DNA from: Pseudomonadota bacterium
GTDB lineage: Bacteria; Pseudomonadota; Gammaproteobacteria; Burkholderiales; JABEVD01
Direction of reading: 5' to 3'
DNA: 37,631 bases
Assembly (NCBI GenBank): GCA_021802655.1
Contig: JAJZRP010000017.1
Coordinates: forward strand, 1-37,631
The position numbers were made by a program, and so were the translations under genes. Shown here piece by piece: positions 33,402 through 37,631 of the stretch. The notes beneath the pieces were generated by a model. It saw only the letters and a list, made by a program, of their open reading frames with translations. It was not told where the DNA came from and searched no databases. How positions within the stretch are numbered: the stretch's first letter is position 1; each line of letters starts with the position of its first letter.

Positions 33402-35255
33402 CTAGGGTTGTTTGCGCCTTTCGACGAAAAGGCTGCTACCCGGGGTCTTCTTCGCGTTCTTCTTCGCAACCGCAGCGGCCTCCGAAATCTCGTGATGCGA
33501 TCCGTAGGCGCCGGGAGAAACGGGCACTGCGCCGATGGAAAGACTGGTGAGCGGAGCGAACACCCTCTCCCCGCGTCTGTCCTGGGTCGTGACCCCCCCG
33601 TCCCTGCGGTGCTCCTCCGAGAAGAAGCCGCTGCTCATCGCATCGAAACGGGCCAGCGCTTCCTGGCAGCGAGTCTGCCAGTCCTGGCTCTGGAACAGAA
33701 TGATGAAATCGTCGCCTCCGATATGGCCGATGAAATCCCGCTCGATATCGCAGACATTTGACAGAATCTCGCCGCAAAGCTGGATCATGTCGTCACCCCT
33801 CCTGTAGCCGTAAACGTCGTTGAAGGGCTTGAAATTATCCAGATCGCAATAGCAGGCGCAAAATGGAACGTTGGCTTCGATCAGCATGTCCATATGCTCG
33901 TTGATTGGAACGTTCCCCGGAAGCAGCGTCAAAGGATTCGCGTATCTCGCGATATTGATCTGGATCTCGGTGATTTCCCGCATCAGGTCATGCGCGCTGC
34001 CCATTCCGGCATACTTGCCATGGCTGGTGATGATGAATCCGTCGAGAAGATGGTGCCTCCCGGATGAGACGATCAGATTGCTCAAATCGTGCAGGCTGAT
34101 GTTCTGGTCGACGGTCATGGGGGATGCGTCCATCATCATCGAGCAGTGCTTCTTGCCGAAAAGCTCGTGGACAAAAGGCCTCGCGAAATTCTCGATGACA
34201 TGGTGGCGCTTCAAGAGCCCAACCGGCCTCATGGCATCGACCACGGGTAGGGAATGCAATTCCGGATCGTCCGTGAATATCTGGAAAACCGTCTGGTTGG
34301 ATGTATCCGGCGAAACAGGCACGACCTTCCTGAGAATTTTTCTGGCTGTCGCATTCTTCTGGAGCTGGCCCCTTGCCGGAGCGGATTCAGTCAGCGCCTT
34401 GACGATAGCCGTTCCGACGGAAATCACGGGATTGGCATTCGGCCTGCCGATCAGATAGCCCTGCCCCAGGGCAATGCCCAAATTCTTGATGACGGCAAGC
34501 TCCGCGAAGGTTTCGATGCCTTCGGCGATCACGCGGGTTTCGGTTTTTTCGGCAATCTGCTGGATCGAGCTGACAAACTGGTGCTTGACCGAATCCTGGT
34601 TGATGCCCTGAACGAAGTGCATGTCGATCTTGACGAAATCCGGCCTGAGTTCCGACCACAGCCTGAGGTTGGAGAAGCCCTCTCCCAAATCGTCGATCGC
34701 CACCCTGAATCCCATTTCCCGGTAATGGTTCACGGCATCCCTGAGCAGGGGATAATCGTAGGTGGGCTGCGTCTCGGTGAGCTCGATGATTATCCTGTCA
34801 GGATTGATGCCCAGGCTGTTGATCAGCCTGAGGGTCTCGCCGTCCCTGAAAAGCGGTTCGATCAGGCATTCCGGACTGATGTTGAGAAAAAGCCTGCCGG
34901 AGAGATTCAGCTTCACGAAACTCTCGAGAGTCACCTTGCGGCAAGTCCGCTCTATCTCGAACAGCCTGCCGCAGGCTTCCGCGGCCCTAAGCAGCGCAAC
35001 CGGGGAATGCAAGGGGCTGTCGGAAGGCCCCCGGATCAATCCCTCGTAGCCCATGATGGCGCCGCTCTTCATCTCGATGATGGGCTGGAACACCGCGGTC
35101 AGCGAGCAGTTCTCGATGATGTCGTCGAGCAGTTCCAGCTTTCTGCCACGCTCGATTTCTCCGCTGCGCAATTTCATCCCCGGCCCCAGGAGCGACTTCA
35201 CGCCGTGAAAGGCCTGACGGCTCGCGTATTCCATTTCGATCTGCTGCTCGCTCAT
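33402..35255 (-). CDS. EAL-CBS-GGDEF c-di-GMP protein with variant motifs
   Basis: This 617-residue protein has no clear membrane helix. The EAL domain comes first (about 35-285) with EGL replacing EAL (YEGLIRG), DDLGEGFSNL and the EGIET block. A CBS-like pair follows (about 300-445, including the SLPVVDAMRPVGLLKR segment), then a GGDEF domain (about 450-610) whose signature reads HIGGDDF. EAL activity is plausible because the catalytic Glu of the first motif is kept. GGDDF is an uncommon variant whose cyclase activity cannot be judged from sequence. CBS pairs often bind nucleotides. ATG 35255 has GGAAAG upstream. It converges with the FimV-like gene with one base between stops. Confidence 0.9.
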   Translation of the reverse strand: MSEQQIEMEYASRQAFHGVKSLLGPGMKLRSGEIERGRKLELLDDIIENCSLTAVFQPIIEMKSGAIMGYEGLIRGPSDSPLHSPVALLRAAEACGRLFEIERTCRKVTLESFVKLNLSGRLFLNISPECLIEPLFRDGETLRLINSLGINPDRIIIELTETQPTYDYPLLRDAVNHYREMGFRVAIDDLGEGFSNLRLWSELRPDFVKIDMHFVQGINQDSVKHQFVSSIQQIAEKTETRVIAEGIETFAELAVIKNLGIALGQGYLIGRPNANPVISVGTAIVKALTESAPARGQLQKNATARKILRKVVPVSPDTSNQTVFQIFTDDPELHSLPVVDAMRPVGLLKRHHVIENFARPFVHELFGKKHCSMMMDASPMTVDQNISLHDLSNLIVSSGRHHLLDGFIITSHGKYAGMGSAHDLMREITEIQINIARYANPLTLLPGNVPINEHMDMLIEANVPFCACYCDLDNFKPFNDVYGYRRGDDMIQLCGEILSNVCDIERDFIGHIGGDDFIILFQSQDWQTRCQEALARFDAMSSGFFSEEHRRDGGVTTQDRRGERVFAPLTSLSIGAVPVSPGAYGSHHEISEAAAVAKKNAKKTPGSSLFVERRKQP

Positions 35256-35523
35256 GTTTTCTCTTTCCGGATTTCGGGCTTGAATTAGCCGTTCGCCTGA
35301 GCATACAAGACCATTGTTGCTCTTTTGTGAATGCCAATATCCTCATGGCATGATTCGCGTTATAGTCGGGAATCAGGCTATCCGTCAACATCGCGTAGGC
35401 TTCGCAAGGCTCAATCTGCAGGGCCACCGAACTGTCGACCTCGATGCTTGAACCGGAAAGGCTTGCGCTGACGACAGGCCCGGCAAGATCCCCCGCCATT
35501 CGTATTCTGGAATGTTCAGGATT
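35256..35523. other. Gap between the AI-2E permease and the EAL gene
   Basis: I see no convincing gene here. A minus-strand frame from ATG 35499 is open but has no ribosome site and would overlap the EAL gene by 270 bases. ATGCCA and TGGCAT form a six-base inverted repeat (35331-35351). The stretch must hold the promoter for the EAL gene, but no clear hexamers stand out. Confidence 0.4.
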
Positions 35524-36579
35524 TCACCGCAAATCCGGAGCACGTTTTTCAGCATGGTCAGCCCAATTCCGCGCCAGGCCGAATCCCACCGCAAGCAAGG
35601 TCGGCCCCAGGAATACGCCGACGAAACCGAAGGCGGCCAGCCCGCCCATCACGCCGAACAAAACCAGGATAAAAGGCAGATTGCTGCCGCGGCTGATCAG
35701 CATGGGCTTCACCACGTTGTCCACGCCGCTGATCAGGATTCCCCACAGCAGCATGAAAATCCCCCATCCCATGCTGCCCTGATAGAACAGCCAGATGGCT
35801 ACGCCTCCCCATATCAGGGGCGGCCCCACGGGGAGCAGGGAAAGGATCGCAGTCGCGACCCCGAGCAGCAGCGCTGCCGGAATGCCCGCGATGAGAAACC
35901 CGACTGCGGCAACGGAGCCCTGGGCCAGCGCGGTCCCCAACAGCCCGTACATGACGCCCCGTATCGTGTTGTCGACGGTGTCGAGAACAGTTGCGGCATG
36001 GCCGCCGACAGCGCGGGCCGCCGCCCTGTCGAGAAAGCGCACCAGGGCTTCGCCGTCCCGGTAGATGAAGAAGCTGATGAATGCGGCCAGGCTCATTTCC
36101 ATCACCCCCCGTCCGAGCATCATCCCCCCCACAAGCAGGAAATGCCTGGCGGGCTCCAGCAGACGCTTCACCAGGGCATCCATTTCCTCGCGGCTGGTGG
36201 CGACCCGATGCCAATACTCCGAAAGCGACTGGCCGAATATCGGCACATCCTTCAGCCAGAGCGGCGGCGCAGGCGGACCCGCCTCGACGGCCTGTTTGAT
36301 CTCGTTGTAAAATACGGTGATATTGTCGCCAAGATTATAGGCCGAGATCGCCAGCGGCAAAATCAGCACCAGCACCAGTGACAGCGTCATGGTGAGCGCG
36401 GCAACATTTTCCCTGCCCTTCATGCTGCTCAGCAGCCTGACATAAAGCGGCCATGTCGAGATGCACACCACGGCGGCGAGCAGCGCGGCGGCCAGAAAGG
36501 GCCTCAGCACCAGAAAGCAGCCTGCCACCAGAATGGAAACGGCTGCCAGTTGAGTCGCCTGTTCGAAGCGTTTTTCCAA
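35524..36579 (-). CDS. AI-2E family transporter (DUF20-type permease)
   Basis: This 351-residue inner-membrane protein has about eight hydrophobic segments and the pattern of the AI-2E exporter family, including the C-terminal half with LLPVGPPLIWGGVAIWL and MLLWGILISGVDNVVKPMLI. Members are putative transporters; only a few are tied to autoinducer-2 export, and others act as Na+/H+ antiporters, so the substrate is open. The start is TTG 36579, with AAGG about nine bases ahead; there is no early ATG. It lies downstream of the small gene at 36673-36984 on the same strand. Confidence 0.85.
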   Translation of the reverse strand: MEKRFEQATQLAAVSILVAGCFLVLRPFLAAALLAAVVCISTWPLYVRLLSSMKGRENVAALTMTLSLVLVLILPLAISAYNLGDNITVFYNEIKQAVEAGPPAPPLWLKDVPIFGQSLSEYWHRVATSREEMDALVKRLLEPARHFLLVGGMMLGRGVMEMSLAAFISFFIYRDGEALVRFLDRAAARAVGGHAATVLDTVDNTIRGVMYGLLGTALAQGSVAAVGFLIAGIPAALLLGVATAILSLLPVGPPLIWGGVAIWLFYQGSMGWGIFMLLWGILISGVDNVVKPMLISRGSNLPFILVLFGVMGGLAAFGFVGVFLGPTLLAVGFGLARNWADHAEKRAPDLR

Positions 36580-36634
36580 GGAATTGCGCCTTATTCCGAG
36601 TCATCGATTCCCATCCGGGATCACGGCCCTTCCC

Positions 36635-36652
36635 CATCATGGCACCCCTGTC
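36635..36652 (+). repeat. Direct repeat, left copy (18 bp)
   Basis: CATCATGGCACCCCTGTC matches 37141-37158 (CATCATAGCACCCCTGTC) at 17 of 18 positions. The two copies flank the 103-residue gene and its promoter region. This copy also overlaps a hairpin, GGCACC-N8-GGTGCC (36641-36660). Confidence 0.6.
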
Positions 36653-36672
36653 GCGGTGCCGGGAAAGCCCGG

Positions 36673-36984
36673 CTATTGGTTCCCGGATCCGGCCCCCATA
36701 ATTTCCTTCACCGCCGCGACGATGCGCGGCCCGGCGTTCCCGTAGGTCTGGAAAATGAAGGGGAGCTGCCCGTGATCCTTGTAATGGACGGTCACGTTGT
36801 CCGCGCCGAAGCGGTTCACGGTGAGCTCGATGCCGGCCATCTCTTCGTATGCGACGCTCTTCGTGACCATCGCCGGGCTGAAGAAGCCCTTCGGACCGTA
36901 GAAATTCATCCCGGTCGCGCAGACGTCCATTGCCGAATAGCCCACGATGTCGCCCTTGATGTTGAACGGGATGCTTTCCGCCAT
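36673..36984 (-). CDS. 103-residue protein of unknown function
   Basis: ATG 36984 has AGGA upstream and gives a soluble 103-residue product (MAESIPFNIKGDIVGYSAM at the start, VNRFGADNVTVHYKDHG in the middle). It has one cysteine (in DVCATG) and no signal peptide. A longer frame to 37101 exists, but a -10 hexamer at 37010-37015 would fall inside it, so the shorter start is preferred. I do not recognise the family. It is flanked by direct repeats and precedes the AI-2E permease gene. Confidence 0.55.
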   Translation of the reverse strand: MAESIPFNIKGDIVGYSAMDVCATGMNFYGPKGFFSPAMVTKSVAYEEMAGIELTVNRFGADNVTVHYKDHGQLPFIFQTYGNAGPRIVAAVKEIMGAGSGNQ

Positions 36985-37009
36985 TTCGTCATCCTGAAGT
37001 GAAAGGGCT

Positions 37010-37015
37010 ATTGTA
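37010..37015 (-). promoter_or_regulatory. -10 hexamer for the 103-residue gene
   Basis: TACAAT on the minus strand lies 26 bases ahead of ATG 36984 and matches consensus at five of six positions. I see no good -35 partner at 16-18 bases. Confidence 0.35.
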
Positions 37016-37110
37016 CCTCGCCCGGCATCCATCGCAGCGGGAATATCGGACAGGATGACAGGCGTCGGGATGCTGCCCGGAGAAAATGGGGTCCGTCTCA
37101 CTCTCCCGCA

Positions 37111-37413
37111 TCAGGTTCCCCACATGAAATTCCAAGAATACATCATAGCACCCCTGTCCAATGACTGGAAAAGCCCATCCGTTCGCCCCGGAGGCCTCGG
37201 GGAAATGGTGGTCGAGGCAACGCGCTGCTTTTCCATTAGCGCGAGTTGCGAGGCCGGCGATTCGGATTGCGCGCCTCGTGCAATAACCGCCAGAATATGC
37301 ACGATATCGCCGCTCACTGCGTAAAACAAACCATATGGAAATCGCGGAAAAAAAGCCCGGCGGATACCGGGAATGATTTCAGCATGGAGCAGTGCGCCAC
37401 GTCCCGTCTTCAA
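37111..37413 (-). pseudogene. Decayed ParE/RelE-family toxin
   Basis: The minus-strand frame contains a stretch typical of the C-terminal half of ParE/RelE toxins: IIPGIRRAFFPRFPYGLF followed by YAVSGDIVHILAVIARGA (about 37386-37273). In intact toxins this follows about 50 residues of helical N-terminus, which are missing. The frame instead runs straight out of the antitoxin's last codons, and after ARGA the sequence is unlike a toxin. There is no good start codon (TTG 37413 only). An internal deletion that joined the antitoxin end to the toxin's second half would explain both. Confidence 0.55.
37141..37158 (+). repeat. Direct repeat, right copy (18 bp)
   Basis: CATCATAGCACCCCTGTC is the partner of 36635-36652, differing at one base. 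It lies at the end of the toxin remnant. The 394-base stretch 36985-37378, which has no intact gene, otherwise holds that remnant and the promoter region of the 103-residue gene. Confidence 0.6.
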
Positions 37414-37618
37414 GACGCGATTTCACCTGTTCCCAGGAATAGCCCTCTTCCGGGTTCGCCTCGAATTCCCTCAGCCTCGCTTCGAGTTCGGCCCTCAACC
37501 CGGATGATACTTCGACAGCCTCCGGAACAGCCGCAACGCTATCCCATATCAATTCGACGAGGCGTATGCGTTCCTGAACCGGAAGCTCGAGAATATCGGC
37601 TATGGAAATTTGTTTCAT
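37379..37618 (-). CDS. Addiction-module antitoxin
   Basis: This 79-residue protein matches the addiction-module antidote family: LPVQERIRLVELIWDSVA near the start, then AELEARLREFEANPEEGYSWEQVKSRL. Such proteins neutralise ParE/RelE toxins encoded just downstream. Its last residues (LEDGTWRTAPC) are not typical and coincide with the presumed deletion that removed the toxin's N-terminus. ATG 37618 is the start; GTG 37624 would lie in the promoter. With no intact toxin the gene may be functionless or act against other toxins. Confidence 0.85.
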   Translation of the reverse strand: MKQISIADILELPVQERIRLVELIWDSVAAVPEAVEVSSGLRAELEARLREFEANPEEGYSWEQVKSRLEDGTWRTAPC

Positions 37619-37624
37619 GCCCAC

Positions 37625-37630
37625 ATTATA
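37625..37630 (-). promoter_or_regulatory. -10 hexamer for the antitoxin gene
   Basis: A perfect TATAAT on the minus strand ends six bases from ATG 37618, so the transcript would begin at or near the start codon and could be leaderless. The window ends before any -35. Confidence 0.45.
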
Positions 37631-37631
37631 C

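Noticed and set aside
34987-35499. A 170-codon minus-strand frame ahead of the EAL gene
   Set aside because: It has no ribosome site, overlaps the EAL gene by about 270 bases out of frame, and changes to a low-complexity Arg-rich sequence where it enters that gene.
36641-36672. Hairpins GGCACC-N8-GGTGCC and CCGGG-CTTT-CCCGG as a terminator after the 103-residue gene
   Set aside because: The stems are short and there is no T tract on the minus strand after them, so termination is not supported.
1-37631. CRISPR arrays, insertion sequences, prophage genes, tRNA or rRNA genes
   Set aside because: I saw no regularly spaced repeats, transposase or phage structural genes, and no stretch resembling an RNA gene in the short gaps between genes.

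Overview
The window is about 37.6 kb of gene-dense, moderately GC-rich chromosome. Its housekeeping gene order (alr-radA beside lplT; tsaB-rimI-uracil-DNA glycosylase; ispD-ispF; mfd; serB) and its CheY/CheZ/CheA cluster with CheV proteins suggest a motile betaproteobacterium. A CbbY-type phosphatase hints at a CO2-fixing member, for example a Gallionella/Sulfuricella-like lineage. This placement is inference from gene content; the window has no rRNA or tRNA.

Layout. (1) 1-1594: a partial gene end, then an arsenic module with thioredoxin-type arsenate reductase and an ACR3 efflux permease. (2) 1595-3487: a textbook NtrC site and sigma-54 promoter drive a PP2C phosphatase/Ser-Thr kinase fusion of a type usually found beside nitrate-assimilation genes. 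(3) 3495-10475: tightly packed housekeeping genes: alr-radA, lplT, tsaB-rimI-udg, a small 'host attachment' protein, and thpR and ispF, the last two genes of the next unit. (4) 10472-15051: a 1297-residue multi-sensor c-di-GMP enzyme whose gene overlaps ispD. It shares a likely promoter with ispD, ispF and thpR, which all read leftward. (5) 15182-18655: a complete three-gene AmmeMemoRadiSam system (MEMO, AMMECR1, AmrS-type radical SAM) plus an alpha/beta hydrolase, and an unknown membrane-anchored protein on the other strand. (6) 18742-25152: mfd, cbbY and serB chained by ATGA overlaps, then a small lipoprotein and a MurG-like glycosyltransferase. (7) 25214-32082: a chemotaxis cluster. It opens with a sigma-28-like promoter and an unannotated 58-codon gene, followed by two CheVs, CheY, CheZ, a CheA without an evident P2 domain, and a chemoreceptor with a periplasmic c-type heme motif. 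(8) 32156-37631: a FimV-like LysM protein, an EAL-CBS-GGDEF protein, an AI-2E family permease, a small orphan gene flanked by direct repeats, and a toxin-antitoxin locus whose antitoxin is intact while its ParE-type toxin has decayed.

The most notable points are the nitrogen-control promoter on the kinase/phosphatase gene, the heme chemoreceptor in an operon with two CheVs and no CheW, the coupling of a c-di-GMP sensor enzyme to isoprenoid-precursor genes, and the AmmeMemoRadiSam set, whose biochemical role is, to my knowledge, unsettled. I found no CRISPR array, insertion sequence, prophage or RNA gene. No single cassette is clearly a wholly new system.
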